A stretch of DNA of 64,000 nt from Schlesneria paludicola DSM 18645 (GCA_945862235.1 CAMAYU010000001.1:62001-126000), one strand, 5' to 3'. Positions 1-9,067 are shown, counted from the first letter of the stretch. Notes: generated by a model not told the origin, from the letters alone. Numbers and translations: made by a program.

Positions 1-113
1 TTCAGCAACGTTTCAAACTCTCGCGAGATTCGTCGATCCCCCAACCCTGTTCTGACATTGCTTGGCATTCCCAGCAAGCTGTCGCAATCACTATTTCTGG
101 ACTCACGCCCACC

Positions 114-2234
114 ATGACCTCTTCTCTCGACTCGCTCCTCGATTCTTCCGACTCCACGTTGTGGGAGGTCATCTCCAAAGGGGACGGGCCGCCGGGGGAG
201 TTGCCTTTGACGGAGGAGATGTTGCTCAACGCTCCTTCTGGCGATTTGTTTGGACTGACGCAGAATGCCGGGATGGGGTGGAAGCCTTCGCAACTGCTGC
301 GAAAACAGTTTTTGATTCTCAGCACGCAGGGAGGGATTCGGGGCGAGGACGGTAAGCCGATTGCGCTGGGATATCACACCGGGCATTACGAGGTCGGGCT
401 GCTGATGCGGGCGGCGGCCGAGGAGTTGGATCGGCTGGAGACGTTGCCGTTTGCCGGGTACGTCAGCGATCCGTGCGATGGGAGGACACAGGGGACGGTC
501 GGGATGATGGACAGTCTGGCCTTTCGCAACGATGCGGCGGTCGTGCTGAAGCGGCTGATCCGGTCGTTGCCGACTCGGCGCGGAGTGATCGGTGTGGCGA
601 CGTGCGACAAGGGGCTGCCCGCGATGATGATGGCCCTCGCCGCGCAGCATGACTTGCCGTGCGTGATCGTGCCGGGTGGAGTCACGCTGCCGCCCGCGAC
701 GGGTGAGGATGCGGGGAAGGTGCAGACGATCGGTGCCCGCTTTGCGCACGGAGAGATCACGCTGGAAGAGGCCGCCGAGGCGGGCTGCCGCGCGTGTGGC
801 TCGCCGGGTGGAGGTTGTCAGTTCCTCGGGACGGCCGCGACATCACAGGTTGTGGCCGAAGCGTTGGGGATGGCGTTGCCGCACTCGGCCCTCGCGCCGT
901 CGGGCCAGCCGATCTGGCTCGACGCCGCGCGCCGCTCCGCGCGAGCGGTGGTCGAGATGGAACGACTCGGCAAGTCGATGCGTGACGTGTTGAATGCCGA
1001 CGCGATCCACAACGCGATGGTCGTCTTCGCGGCCTGCGGAGGCTCGACGAATCTGCTGCTGCACATTCCGGCCATCGCGTTCGAAGCGAAGCTGACTCGT
1101 CCCACGGTCGAAGACTGGAGCCGTATCAACCGGCAGGTGCCGAGGCTCGTCGATTGCCTGCCCAACGGCCCGGTCGGACATCCGACGGTGAGGTTCTTCC
1201 TTGCGGGAGGCGTTCCCGAACTGATGCTCCATCTGCGGACGCTCGGTCTGCTGAAGCTGGACGCCTTCACGGTCGCGGGCCGGCGACTTGGGGATGTCCT
1301 CGAATGGTGGGAGCGGTCGGAACGGCGAACACGTCTGCGCGAGTTGCTCGTGGAACGCGATGGCGTGGACCCCGACACCGTCGTCATGTCGCCCGCCGCC
1401 GCGCGAGAGAGGGGTCTCACGAGCACCGTCACGTTCCCGCTCGGCAACATCGCGCCGGAAGGCTCGGTCATCAAGAGCACGGCGATCGACAAGAGCGTGA
1501 TCGACGCGGATGGTGTCTACCGCAAGACGGGACCGGCGCGTGTGTTCACTTCGGAGCGTGATGCCATCGCGGCGGTGAAGGGAAAGGGAAAACCAGTAGA
1601 GAAGACGAAAGGCAAAGAGCCCCTCACCCTCGCCCTCTCCCCGCAAGGCCGGGGCGAGGGGACAAAGCAAAACCCGCAATCCGCCAATACTGACCCTCCA
1701 TCCTCTGGCTCTCACCCTTCAGCCTTCGATCATCAACCCAACTTCACACCGATCAAGGAAGGGGACATCATCGTTCTGATGTGTCGCGGTCCGCTTGGCT
1801 GCGGGATGGAAGAGACGTATCAGATCACGTCGGCGTTGCGCTACTTGCCGTTTGGAAAGCATGTGGCGCTGATCACGGATGCGCGGTTCTCGGGAGTCTC
1901 GACCGGCGCGTGCATCGGCCACGTTGGCCCCGAGGCTCTCGACGGCGGGCCGATCGGGAAACTACGAGATGGCGATTTCATCCGGATCGAAATCGACACC
2001 CTCCAATTGACGGGCACTCTTAACTTCATCGGCACGCCGGACAACGAGGTGACTCCCGCCGAGGGAGCCGCCATTCTCGCCGCGCGCATCCCGGCGCAGC
2101 CGCTGCATTGCGATCCCAAGCTCCCCCCCGAAACGCGTCTGTGGGCGCTGCTTCAACGAGCGGGCGGCGGCACGTGGGCAGGCTGCGTCTACGACGTGGA
2201 TCGGATCGCGGCGGCTTTGTCGCGAGGCGAATGA
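114..2234 (+). CDS. yjhG: D-xylonate dehydratase, YjhG/YagF type (IlvD/Edd superfamily), with an in-frame repeat insert
   Basis: This 706-residue protein matches the E. coli YjhG/YagF branch of the IlvD/Edd dehydratases along its whole length, including the N-terminal '[18 protein letters not shown]' region and the C-terminal '[20 protein letters not shown]' region. The family dehydrates D-xylonate to 2-keto-3-deoxy-xylonate using an Fe-S cluster and Mg2+. Candidate cluster cysteines are C121 ([10 protein letters not shown]), C164 (CDKGLPA) and C235 (GGGCQFLG). The E. coli homologue has about 655 residues. The excess is a stretch at about residues 491-544 between the two dehydratase domains, which carries the peptide [14 protein letters not shown] encoded by a palindromic repeat (see the repeat at 1618-1662). 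Both flanks of the insert remain alignable and in frame, so the enzyme may still be active. No xylose dehydrogenase or KDX dehydratase lies nearby. The function is confident; activity is inferred. Confidence 0.93.
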   Translation: MTSSLDSLLDSSDSTLWEVISKGDGPPGELPLTEEMLLNAPSGDLFGLTQNAGMGWKPSQLLRKQFLILSTQGGIRGEDGKPIALGYHTGHYEVGLLMRAAAEELDRLETLPFAGYVSDPCDGRTQGTVGMMDSLAFRNDAAVVLKRLIRSLPTRRGVIGVATCDKGLPAMMMALAAQHDLPCVIVPGGVTLPPATGEDAGKVQTIGARFAHGEITLEEAAEAGCRACGSPGGGCQFLGTAATSQVVAEALGMALPHSALAPSGQPIWLDAARRSARAVVEMERLGKSMRDVLNADAIHNAMVVFAACGGSTNLLLHIPAIAFEAKLTRPTVEDWSRINRQVPRLVDCLPNGPVGHPTVRFFLAGGVPELMLHLRTLGLLKLDAFTVAGRRLGDVLEWWERSERRTRLRELLVERDGVDPDTVVMSPAAARERGLTSTVTFPLGNIAPEGSVIKSTAIDKSVIDADGVYRKTGPARVFTSERDAIAAVKGKGKPVEKTKGKEPLTLALSPQGRGEGTKQNPQSANTDPPSSGSHPSAFDHQPNFTPIKEGDIIVLMCRGPLGCGMEETYQITSALRYLPFGKHVALITDARFSGVSTGACIGHVGPEALDGGPIGKLRDGDFIRIEIDTLQLTGTLNFIGTPDNEVTPAEGAAILAARIPAQPLHCDPKLPPETRLWALLQRAGGGTWAGCVYDVDRIAAALSRGE
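1618..1662. repeat. Palindromic repeat (SPQGRGEG class) in frame inside the xylonate dehydratase gene
   Basis: A C-rich stretch with CCCTCTCCCC is followed after eight bases by GGGGCGAGGGGA, forming a GC-rich hairpin. The same core recurs at 26413-26457 and 27873-27915 within the RNase R gene. The inserted residues fall between the two conserved dehydratase domains and have no counterpart in the E. coli protein as I remember it. Confidence 0.85.
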
Positions 2235-2304
2235 GTGCCAGTCACTCGCTCTGTCACGGCGTCCAGATAGACTGCGGGCGAATGCTTTGTCAGCCCTCGG
2301 TTTT

Positions 2305-2338
2305 GGGGATTCTGAAGTCGTGAGACTTCAGAATCCCC
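2305..2338. terminator. Perfect 15-bp hairpin after the xylonate dehydratase gene
   Basis: GGGGATTCTGAAGTC (2305-2319) and GACTTCAGAATCCCC (2324-2338) are perfect inverted arms around GTGA. No T-run follows, so it may be a factor-assisted terminator or a repeat element. It lies 71 bases after the dehydratase stop codon. Confidence 0.6.
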
Positions 2339-2445
2339 GAACTTTCACGAGATTCGGCCACCCTCAAACCACAAGCCCTGACGCAGCATCGGGACCACTC
2401 AAAATGTTTCCTTCTCTTGGGCGATTCGATGAAAGGGCGAGCGGT

Positions 2446-3042
2446 ATGGCGATTGTGGATTACACCTGCGTCTGCGGGAAGCAGATGCGGTTCAAGGGAG
2501 AACATGCGGGGAAGCGGACGAAGTGTCCTGAATGCGAAGCGACCATCGTCGTGCCCTTGTCGGAGGCCGACGACGCGGAAGATTACGACGCGGACAATCG
2601 GGACGCGACGACGATGTCTCGCGACCCATCGTCGATTCTGCGCGTGACGGGGCGGCGGGCTGTGGCGTCGTTCGGCGGGCAGATCGTGCCGTCGATGTTC
2701 GGGACGACGACGCTGGAACTGGAAGGAACGCGACTGATTGAAACGACGCGAGGAATCCTCTCGCAACGTCACGCCGAGTTATTGCTGACAGAAGTCGATT
2801 CGGCTGAGGTGCGAATCCAACCGAACCCGGCGTTACTCGGAGCGGGCCTCGCGCTGCTGCCGTTTTACGGTTTGGGACTCCTCGTGCTGCCGTTCTATTT
2901 CTTCGTGAAGTACCGGTTTCTCATCATTCACAGCGGCAATAACACCACCGTTGTGGCGTTCTCCGGGGACGAAGAGTCGTTTCGAGACTTCATGCACAAC
3001 GTGCTGACCGCGGCGGAAGCGACCAAGCACTTCCGACATTGA
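2446..3042 (+). CDS. Zinc-ribbon membrane-associated protein of unknown function
   Basis: From the ATG at 2446 the protein has 198 residues. The N-terminus holds a zinc-ribbon-like CxCx(13-14)CxxC arrangement (CVCGK then KCPEC), as in many planctomycete proteins of unknown role. An acidic linker rich in D and E follows. The C-terminal half has a PH-like stretch and a hydrophobic hairpin (ALLPFYGLGLLVLPFYFF), probably one or two membrane segments. An upstream in-frame ATG at 2404 would add 14 residues. I prefer 2446 because the zinc-ribbon domain begins directly after it. The gene stands alone between a hairpin and a convergent nagA-like gene. The specific function is unknown. Confidence 0.7.
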   Translation: MAIVDYTCVCGKQMRFKGEHAGKRTKCPECEATIVVPLSEADDAEDYDADNRDATTMSRDPSSILRVTGRRAVASFGGQIVPSMFGTTTLELEGTRLIETTRGILSQRHAELLLTEVDSAEVRIQPNPALLGAGLALLPFYGLGLLVLPFYFFVKYRFLIIHSGNNTTVVAFSGDEESFRDFMHNVLTAAEATKHFRH

Positions 3043-3126
3043 GGTTGCACGATTGTGTCGCGTGACCGTCTTCCGCCGTAATCCCTGACACGGTCAAGAC
3101 GCTGCTGTGCCATAGACGTTCGTGTA

Positions 3127-4302
3127 TCACAGCAACACGCCGTTCATCCAGACGCCGCGCACTTCCAGTTGTTGATCGAGCAACACCAAGTCCGCTTGCT
3201 TGCCGACTTCGAGACTGCCGAGGCTGCGGTCCACGCCCAGAATCTTCGCCGGAGTGAGCGTCGCCATCCGAACGGCTTGTGCGAGGTCGAGACCGACAAC
3301 TTGGTGCATGTGGCGCACCATGAAGTCCATGCCGCGCACGCTGCTGGCCAGCGCGGAGCGATCAGCCGTCCAGCCGACTTCGCCATCGCTCACGATCGTC
3401 ACACCTGCATCTTGAGGACCGAAGACGTATTCGCCGGGAGGCATGTCCAACGCCCGGTTGCTGTCCGTCACGAGGGCGACGCGATCGACTCCCAGCATCC
3501 GCACGACGAACCGCAACAAGTCTGGGGCGAGATGTCGGCCGTCGGCAATGATCTCGGTGGTCATCTCGTTCGTCGCGAGGACGAACTCTGCCATGCTCGC
3601 CTGCATCGGGACGCCGAAGCGTTCGCGCAGGCCGGGGACGCTGCTCATCGCACAATAGAAGTGATCGACGTGCCTCATCCCGAGATCGAATGCGACCTGC
3701 ATCTCGAACCACGATGCGTTGGAATGTCCCGCGTTGAGCCGAATGCCGGCCGCCGCCGCGTCTCGAAAGAAGTCGCTCGCGCCGGGGAGTTCGGGCGCGC
3801 AAGTCGCGACCAACATCGTGTTGGCGAAGCGGAGGTATTCGGAGTACTCGGACTTCGTGGGGGAACGCGTTGGGGCGAGTGGATGGCAGCCGACTTTGTC
3901 CTCGTTGAAGTACGGCCCGTATAGGTGAGCACCCAAGACTTGTCCCGCCGCGCGGAAGTGCTCGCTCAGCTCCAGAAACCGCAGCGTTTGCTCGTGCGTT
4001 GCGACGGTGCTGGTCGGGACAAGACCCGTTGTGCCGTGCCGCCGATGCGCCGCAATGGCCTTCGCAAACGCGGCCTGATCGCCGTCCATGAAGTCCGCGC
4101 CGTCGCCCCCATGCACGTGCATGTCGATGAAGCCGGGAGCGAGGTACCGGCCTGCCGCATCCCACGTCTGGCCCGTTTGTGTCGGCATTGATTCGAGTGT
4201 CCCCAATGCCGCGATGCGTCCCGACTGAACGCTCAACCAAGCTCCCGTGAGCAGGCGATCGGGCATTACGAGAGTGGCGTTGAGAATCGTCACATCTGAC
4301 AT
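3127..4302 (-). CDS. nagA: N-acetylglucosamine-6-phosphate deacetylase homologue (amidohydrolase family)
   Basis: The 391-residue protein starts at an ATG (MSDVTILNA), where the short N-terminal beta-sandwich strand of NagA begins. The family hydrolyses GlcNAc-6-P to GlcN-6-P and acetate in the cytoplasm. Visible motifs are GFIDMHVHGGDGADF (metal-site HxH), AGHSNAS and DHFYCAMS (equivalent to metal or substrate histidines), and LVTDSNRA (catalytic Asp). One key position is odd. The LEGP segment that supplies the metal-binding Glu in typical NagA reads HLYGPYFNEDK here, so the Glu is replaced by Tyr (TAC codon). Activity on the classical substrate is therefore uncertain, and it could be a divergent amidohydrolase. 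No nagB or PTS gene is adjacent. The gene converges on the zinc-ribbon gene. Confidence 0.85.
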   Translation of the reverse strand: MSDVTILNATLVMPDRLLTGAWLSVQSGRIAALGTLESMPTQTGQTWDAAGRYLAPGFIDMHVHGGDGADFMDGDQAAFAKAIAAHRRHGTTGLVPTSTVATHEQTLRFLELSEHFRAAGQVLGAHLYGPYFNEDKVGCHPLAPTRSPTKSEYSEYLRFANTMLVATCAPELPGASDFFRDAAAAGIRLNAGHSNASWFEMQVAFDLGMRHVDHFYCAMSSVPGLRERFGVPMQASMAEFVLATNEMTTEIIADGRHLAPDLLRFVVRMLGVDRVALVTDSNRALDMPPGEYVFGPQDAGVTIVSDGEVGWTADRSALASSVRGMDFMVRHMHQVVGLDLAQAVRMATLTPAKILGVDRSLGSLEVGKQADLVLLDQQLEVRGVWMNGVLL

Positions 4303-4357
4303 AGTGTGCTTTCGGTCGGGACGGAAAGAATTGAGGTGGGTGCAATCGTGCCTTGGC

Positions 4358-4484
4358 GGTAGCCCTGTCGCTCCGCGACAGGAGACGCGATCAACGAGGG
4401 ATATCAATTGCTCGAATCAGCTCGAATTAACGGCAAATGTCGCCCGTACGATCACGCTTCCTGTCGCGGAGCGACAGGGCTACC
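4358..4484. repeat. Palindromic repeat with 26-bp perfect inverted arms
   Basis: GGTAGCCCTGTCGCTCCGCG starts the left arm (4358-4383). Its perfect complement is at 4459-4484, with a 75-base spacer. It fills the divergent promoter gap between the nagA homologue and the globin gene. Nothing else was seen in this 312-base gap. Confidence 0.85.
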
Positions 4485-4614
4485 ACCCAGGAACGACGGC
4501 ACCGCGTGGAGATCGGACCGGCGGCGATCATTGGCTCATTGACGAAGACTCTGCAAGGATGCCCTCGTTCGTGATGCCTCAAATTTTGTGTCAGATCTCG
4601 GAAAGGAACATCTT

Positions 4615-5028
4615 GTGACGAACTTGATTCAGGACAGCTTGGCTCCTGCCAGTTTGTATGAGCGGTTGGGCGGCGTGTATGCGATCGCGGCGGTGGTCGA
4701 TGACTTCATCGAGCGGATCATGGACGACCCGCGTTTGAATGCGAACCCGCGTGTGGATGAGGCTCATCACCGCGTCTCGCGTGCGGGGTTCAAGTACCTC
4801 GTCACGGAACAGGTCTGTTGGGCGACGGGCGGACCGCAGCGATACACCGGCCGGTCGATGCTCGACTCCCACGCCCACTTAAACATTACGGGCGAGGAAT
4901 GGACGGCCTTTCTGGACGACTTCCAACAGACACTTACCAAGTTCGGCGTTCCGCTGCCCGAACAACGCGAACTGTTCGCCATCGTCGATTCGACTCGTGG
5001 CGACATCGTGAAGTCGGATGTGTGCTGA
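4615..5028 (+). CDS. glbN: Group I truncated haemoglobin
   Basis: The 137-residue protein is a 2-on-2 globin that binds haem and O2 or NO in the cytoplasm. It shows the N-terminal LYERLGG motif, the VDDFIERIMDDPRL helix B/C region, and the proximal histidine segment SHAHLNIT typical of group I (trHbN). The length fits the family. I chose the GTG at 4615 because GAAAGGA (4601-4607) sits seven bases upstream; a GTG at 4588 lacks such a site. The gene is monocistronic, with a palindromic repeat directly downstream. The physiological role (NO detoxification or O2 handling) cannot be told from context. Confidence 0.9.
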   Translation: MTNLIQDSLAPASLYERLGGVYAIAAVVDDFIERIMDDPRLNANPRVDEAHHRVSRAGFKYLVTEQVCWATGGPQRYTGRSMLDSHAHLNITGEEWTAFLDDFQQTLTKFGVPLPEQRELFAIVDSTRGDIVKSDVC

Positions 5029-5139
5029 GTCACGGTTGGGAATCGTTCGTGCAGAGCAGTGCGAGAATCTGCTGATGTCTCGCGCGAGAGGCGATCCGAA
5101 AATAGCACTTGTCCCACCTCGATCGAGACAAGGACTTTG

Positions 5140-5220
5140 GGTGTCACGGTCACGGCTTTGCGTGGCCGTGCTGTTGTTTAATGCGAAGCCACGGCCACGC
5201 AAAGCCGTGACCGTGGCACC
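5140..5220. repeat. Palindromic repeat (CACGGTCACGGCTTTGCGTGG class)
   Basis: TCACGGTCACGGCTTTGCGT on the left arm pairs with the nearly perfect complement at 5189-5220, around a spacer of about 18 bases. It lies between the convergent globin and DUF1802 genes and may also act as a bidirectional terminator. Confidence 0.8.
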
Positions 5221-5238
5221 CTGAAAATAAGCTGTTCC

Positions 5239-5877
5239 TTAGCCGACCGCCGTCGCACCTCTGAGATGATCTCGAATGGCGGCCATTTGTTCGAGGTGCG
5301 TTTCATCCGACAACACCGGGGTGAGCCCGTTCGTCGCGAAGTCGGCAGGGAAATCGACCCAACTGCGGCAGCCTGCAAAGTGCGGGGACTGAGGGACTCG
5401 CAACGGCTCAGCTCGACGATGAACGCGGACCAGCAGCGCGAATAGGCCGGGCGCTCGGTAGTGAAAGCGATCGTGCAATGTCTGTTCGGACCAGAGGTGC
5501 AGGCCGAGCAGTCGTGGCAGCAGCGACTCATCACGAATCTCGATGACCTCTTCGACAACGACGTAATTGCGGAGCAGTAACATTCCCGCCGCCGACTCCA
5601 TCGCCCGCCATTCCTCCAACGCCGGTTGGGCTTCGGCGGCGAGGACTCCCGGCTGCTGATGGAACTCCGTCGGGAAGAGCCAGAACTCACGATGCTCAAC
5701 GCGAAAGCCGTCGCGTCCTTCGTGAATGCCCCCTTTGCGAAGGATCAAACTCTGACGGCCCGAGTCGAGGGCCGCACAGATAACGCCCCATTCTTTGAAC
5801 GCGAAACGATTGGATGATTGCAACGGACGCTCCTGCGGATGAGTCGGTTCGACGTAAGGGTCTTCAATGTTGGGCAT
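5239..5877 (-). CDS. DUF1802 family protein
   Basis: The 212-residue protein carries the DUF1802 signature: FAFKEWGVICAALDSGRQ, then LILRKGGIHEG, and EFWLFPTEFHQQ near residues 25-75. DUF1802 proteins occur in cyanobacteria, planctomycetes and others and have no established function. The remainder has charged helices and a PQSPHFAGCRSWVDF stretch that is typical of the C-terminal part. The ATG at 5877 gives a normal N-terminus just before the domain. The gene is transcribed towards the globin gene, and its upstream region is filled by two palindromic repeats. Family assignment is confident; function is unknown. Confidence 0.85.
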   Translation of the reverse strand: MPNIEDPYVEPTHPQERPLQSSNRFAFKEWGVICAALDSGRQSLILRKGGIHEGRDGFRVEHREFWLFPTEFHQQPGVLAAEAQPALEEWRAMESAAGMLLLRNYVVVEEVIEIRDESLLPRLLGLHLWSEQTLHDRFHYRAPGLFALLVRVHRRAEPLRVPQSPHFAGCRSWVDFPADFATNGLTPVLSDETHLEQMAAIRDHLRGATAVG

Positions 5878-5880
5878 TGC

Positions 5881-6004
5881 TTTGAAACCCCACCCCGCTT
5901 GCCGGCGTGGTCTTCGGGGCTTTGCACGACTTCCCCAATCCGGTCGTCATCGAGTAGTGCAAAACCTGATTCCACCGGGACAAGCCCGATGGGGTAAGTT
6001 TCAA
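5881..6004. repeat. Palindromic repeat (GGGCTTGCC/TTTGCACTA class)
   Basis: Outer arms TTTGAAACCCCACC.../...GGGGTAAGTTTCAAA and inner TTTGCAC / GTGCAAAA form a long imperfect palindrome. The same class recurs at 16056-16196 and 34956-35089 with the shared segments TTTGCACTA and (C)GGGCTTG(T/C)CC. Confidence 0.8.
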
Positions 6005-6014
6005 AACACAGCCT

Positions 6015-6081
6015 AACCCGCAGCGTGAGCGAGGTCGGTGGGACACACAGAGTGTGATCGCCCTCGCTCACGCTGCGGGTT
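6015..6081. repeat. Palindromic repeat (AACCCGAAGCGTGAGCGAGG class)
   Basis: AACCCGCAGCGTGAGCGAGG (6015-6034) and its perfect complement at 6062-6081 form 20-bp arms with a 27-base spacer. The class recurs at 7437, 22868, 32261 and 33469, plus a half copy at 15502. When accidentally translated it gives peptides such as NPKRERG. Confidence 0.88.
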
Positions 6082-6215
6082 GGTGTTCAGGCGACGACTA
6101 CGATCTTGAGCCTCTTTCGGAAAGAACCTATACCTCGTCCGCGCTGCTGCGGCGATGATGGCGCGTCGTGGAATTGGCAACTGTTGAGCAGGCGGCTGCG
6201 CTTCTGAGGTGGATC

Positions 6216-7385
6216 ATGCGATTGGTTCTGGGATGTCTGTGCTCGGCCATACTGGGGAGCCTGTTCACCGTCTGGTTGCTCAGCGCGGACGGAGGTTCGT
6301 CGGTCGTGGCTCAAGAGCGTGGGAGCAATCCCGCCGCACTTCCGCCGGTTGATCGCATCAAGTCCCTCGCCGCGCGAGCTTTCGATCAGGACGGGCTGAC
6401 TCCCGAAGAGGCGATCAACATCGCCGTCTATGAAACCGCCAATCGGAGCGTCGTGAACATCACGGCCAAGTCGGTGAAGACCGAGCGGCTGATCATGGTT
6501 GAGCAGTCGGAGGGTTCGGGGTCCGGTTCGATCATTGATCTCGATGGGCACATCCTGACGAACCATCACGTTGTCGTGGGAGCGAAGGAGATCGCGGTCT
6601 CGCTATTCAATGGCAAGACCTACGATGCGACTCTGGTCGGTGCCGATCCGCTCAACGATGTGGCCGTGATTCGCATCGACGCGCCGGAAGACGAGCTGTT
6701 CCCCGTGATCCTGGGTGACTCGCGTCCATTGAAAGTTGGCATGCGCGTCTATGCCCTCGGCAACCCGTTTGGTCTCGAGCGGACGCTCACGACGGGGATC
6801 ATCTCCAGCCTGAACCGGTCGTTGCAGATTCATGGCAATTGGAAGATCAAATCGATCATTCAGATCGATGCGGCGATCAATCCCGGCAGTTCGGGAGGCC
6901 CGTTGCTGGACGCGCACGGTCGGTTGATCGGGATCAATACGGCGATCGCGACGACCTCGGGACAAAGTTCGGGAGTGGGGTTTGCGATTCCGGTCAGCAT
7001 GGTGTCGCGCGTCGTCCCGCAATTGCTGAAGCACGGCCGAGTGATCCGTCCGGAGAGTGGCATCGAGAAGGTCTATCAGACCGAGAAAGGGTTGCTGGTC
7101 GCGGAAGTCCGAGCCAATGGCCCCGCTGAAAAGGCTGGCTTGCGAGGCCCAAAGATGACGAAGCAACGTCGCGGGCCGTTCACGGTCACGCGACAGGACC
7201 GCACCGCAGCGGACTTGATCGTGGGCATCGACGACCAAAAAATCGTGACGGCTGAAGACTTTCTCAGTTACATCGAAGCCAAGCGGCCGGGGGACGAGAT
7301 CGTACTGACCGTCGTTCGCGATGGCCGTCGATTGCAGGTGGGACTGGTCCTCGCCAGCTCTGATCAGCTCGACCGGACTGAGTGA
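6216..7385 (+). CDS. HtrA/DegP-type serine protease with PDZ domain
   Basis: From the ATG at 6216 the protein has 389 residues. It begins with a hydrophobic signal or anchor segment (LVLGCLCSAILGSLFTVWLL), so the protease acts outside the cytoplasmic membrane. The trypsin-like domain has the complete triad: H118 in TNHHVV, D148 in NDVAVIRID, and S226 in NPGSSGGPLLD. One C-terminal PDZ domain follows (about residues 275-375), with a DLIVGIDDQKI ligand-loop region. I chose 6216 because GAGG at 6206-6209 is well spaced and the signal sequence starts there; a GTG at 6168 would add 16 residues. HtrA proteins degrade or refold damaged envelope proteins. The gene is preceded by two palindromes and followed by another. 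Confidence 0.92.
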   Translation: MRLVLGCLCSAILGSLFTVWLLSADGGSSVVAQERGSNPAALPPVDRIKSLAARAFDQDGLTPEEAINIAVYETANRSVVNITAKSVKTERLIMVEQSEGSGSGSIIDLDGHILTNHHVVVGAKEIAVSLFNGKTYDATLVGADPLNDVAVIRIDAPEDELFPVILGDSRPLKVGMRVYALGNPFGLERTLTTGIISSLNRSLQIHGNWKIKSIIQIDAAINPGSSGGPLLDAHGRLIGINTAIATTSGQSSGVGFAIPVSMVSRVVPQLLKHGRVIRPESGIEKVYQTEKGLLVAEVRANGPAEKAGLRGPKMTKQRRGPFTVTRQDRTAADLIVGIDDQKIVTAEDFLSYIEAKRPGDEIVLTVVRDGRRLQVGLVLASSDQLDRTE

Positions 7386-7436
7386 CGCGATCCCGGCTAT
7401 GGAACTTGGTCCAAGAATTACGTCGTGTTTTGAACG

Positions 7437-7504
7437 ACACCAACCCGAAGTGTGAGCGAGGACGTATGCCGCGAGACGCTCGCTCACGCTTCGGGTTCGT
7501 GTTG
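7437..7504. repeat. Palindromic repeat (AACCCGAAGCGTGAGCGAGG class)
   Basis: AACCCGAAGTGTGAGCGAG (from 7442) pairs with CTCGCTCACGCTTCGGGTT, which ends at 7496. Flanking ACACC and GGTGT-like bases extend it. It lies between the protease gene and the small membrane protein gene. Confidence 0.85.
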
Positions 7505-7534
7505 CGCTTGGGCAAGTCCTAAGGTGTCGATCCC

Positions 7535-8050
7535 ATGAACTTCAACCCGGTCCAAATTGCAGTCACGGTGATCGCGGCGGTGCTGCTGATGTCGCCCCTG
7601 TTGTTGTGGGCGTATCAGGCGGGACGCGGTGCGAGTTCCACGGGCAAATCGGATCGCTTCAACCGCGTGGTCGCCGAAGTCCATCTCAACGATACGTGGT
7701 GGCAGGCGGAGTTCGATGCGGATGATGCCGCCACCTCACCGCTGGTCATGCGACTGCATCTGCGACAAATCGGCGCTCGGGTGTTTGGCGAGGCACAATC
7801 GCTGGCTGGGATCAGGCACAGCTTCGAGGGAGTGATCCACGGTCGGCAACTCTGCTATGTCTCGCTCGACGATACCCAGCGCAGCGAATTGCCGGGTGCG
7901 ATGTTGGCTGAAGTGCAGTCGGGGGAGCGGCTCATCGTGGGGGTTCGTACCCGGTGGGCGGGGCCACAGCAGGCGATGTTGATACGCAAGGTGACGTTTA
8001 CTCGCCTGAACAATGCCGATTCAGCAATGGAATCGAACGTCAACCGGTGA
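7535..8050 (+). CDS. Small membrane-anchored protein of unknown function
   Basis: The 171-residue protein begins with one N-terminal membrane segment (VQIAVTVIAAVLLMSPLLLWAY), probably leaving a soluble domain outside or in the cytoplasm. The remaining 140 residues alternate short strands with charged turns (WWQAEFDADD, LVMRLHLRQIGARVFGEAQS), which suggests a small beta-rich fold. No catalytic motif stands out. It lies between an HtrA protease gene and a bactofilin gene on the same strand, but gaps of 149 and 445 bases argue against one operon. I do not recognise the family. Confidence 0.65.
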   Translation: MNFNPVQIAVTVIAAVLLMSPLLLWAYQAGRGASSTGKSDRFNRVVAEVHLNDTWWQAEFDADDAATSPLVMRLHLRQIGARVFGEAQSLAGIRHSFEGVIHGRQLCYVSLDDTQRSELPGAMLAEVQSGERLIVGVRTRWAGPQQAMLIRKVTFTRLNNADSAMESNVNR

Positions 8051-8495
8051 ACGAACCGCCGTCAATCCGCCGACACATCGCTCCCCGTGCCAATCGTCGA
8101 TTTGTACTCGCGCGGCAAGTTGCCAGAACGCGGCCCACACCACGTTGACGTGGCAAATCGGCAACATCTTCCGGCCTCATGCGATGTTGGGCCACGTCGG
8201 GTTGCAACGGTTCTAATTTTCGTGCGGGCTGAGGCAGGCACCGTTTTTCCTCCGGTACGCTGTGCAATCCTCACAATCGCTACGACCGGGCCGACTTATC
8301 GGCTTGAGCCGATTCGCACGGAAAAGTTTGCCGAAGTCAGAACGCGGTTTGCTTGAAGTGATCTCCGCGTGGCACTCGTCGGCATCGCAATCCCGCCTCC
8401 AGATCGAATTCGCCAGCGATCGAATAGGCCGTGGGATCACGATCGCTTTTCAGAGCGCTTCCGTTTTCTTCATCACAAGTTTGGAAGGACGACAC
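8051..8495. other. 445-base intergenic region upstream of bactofilin
   Basis: No gene is supported here. The only structure seen is a short hairpin, ATCGGC-TTGA-GCCGAT (8298-8313). No palindromic repeat of the classes found elsewhere is present, so the region may hold the bactofilin promoter. Confidence 0.4.
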
Positions 8496-9035
8496 ATGTT
8501 TGGACCGAAACCGAAGAAGGCCGAGTCGATGGCTGCCTCGGCACCGCTGGCTCAGATGAATCTGAAATCCGCACCACCGATCGAAGAAGAATCCAACAAA
8601 GGGGAGCAGTCAAACATGCCAAATGTCATCGGAAAAGGGACCGTGATCGACGGCAACATCATCGCCGAGGGCGACTTGGTTGTCGAAGGAATCGTTCGGG
8701 GAGATGTCACCACCAAGACCTCGCTCATCGTCGGTCAGTCATGCACCATCGAAGGCAACATTCTGGCTCAGCACGCCGAAGTCGCCGGACGTGTTAAGGG
8801 AACGGTTCAGGCTCTGGGGCTGCTGGTCATCAAGTCCTCCAGCATCATCGACGGTGATGTGCTGACCAAGAACCTGAACGTCGAATCGGGTTCGACCTTC
8901 AACGGCCGTTTCACCGTCGGTTCAGTTACCAGCACGGAGCCAAAGGCCGTCAAGCGACCGGAAGCTGCGGTCACCGAACACTCGGAAGTCCGTCGTTCGG
9001 CTTCTGCCGCCGCACCGAGTCTCGCCAAGGTTTGA
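8496..9035 (+). CDS. Bactofilin (polymer-forming cytoskeletal protein)
   Basis: The 179-residue protein contains the bactofilin right-handed beta-helix core, seen as repeated short-strand motifs such as IGKGTVIDGNIIAEGDLVVEGIVRGDV and TCTIEGNILAQHAEVAGRVKGTV-type turns (about residues 45-145). It is flanked by Lys/Pro/Ala-rich unstructured tails, as usual. Bactofilins polymerise without nucleotides and scaffold envelope or cell-wall enzymes at the membrane. The start at 8496 has GGAAGGA (8483-8489) six bases upstream. A larger open frame extends to 8262 but has no family support. Four same-strand genes of unknown function follow, beginning 319 bases downstream after a nested repeat. Confidence 0.9.
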   Translation: MFGPKPKKAESMAASAPLAQMNLKSAPPIEEESNKGEQSNMPNVIGKGTVIDGNIIAEGDLVVEGIVRGDVTTKTSLIVGQSCTIEGNILAQHAEVAGRVKGTVQALGLLVIKSSSIIDGDVLTKNLNVESGSTFNGRFTVGSVTSTEPKAVKRPEAAVTEHSEVRRSASAAAPSLAKV

Positions 9036-9067
9036 TTGACGTGTCCTACAGATGTGATGGGCAGGGT

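Noticed and set aside
2287-2445. Upstream extension of the zinc-ribbon protein to 2287
   Set aside because: It would translate the terminator hairpin and adds no conserved sequence.
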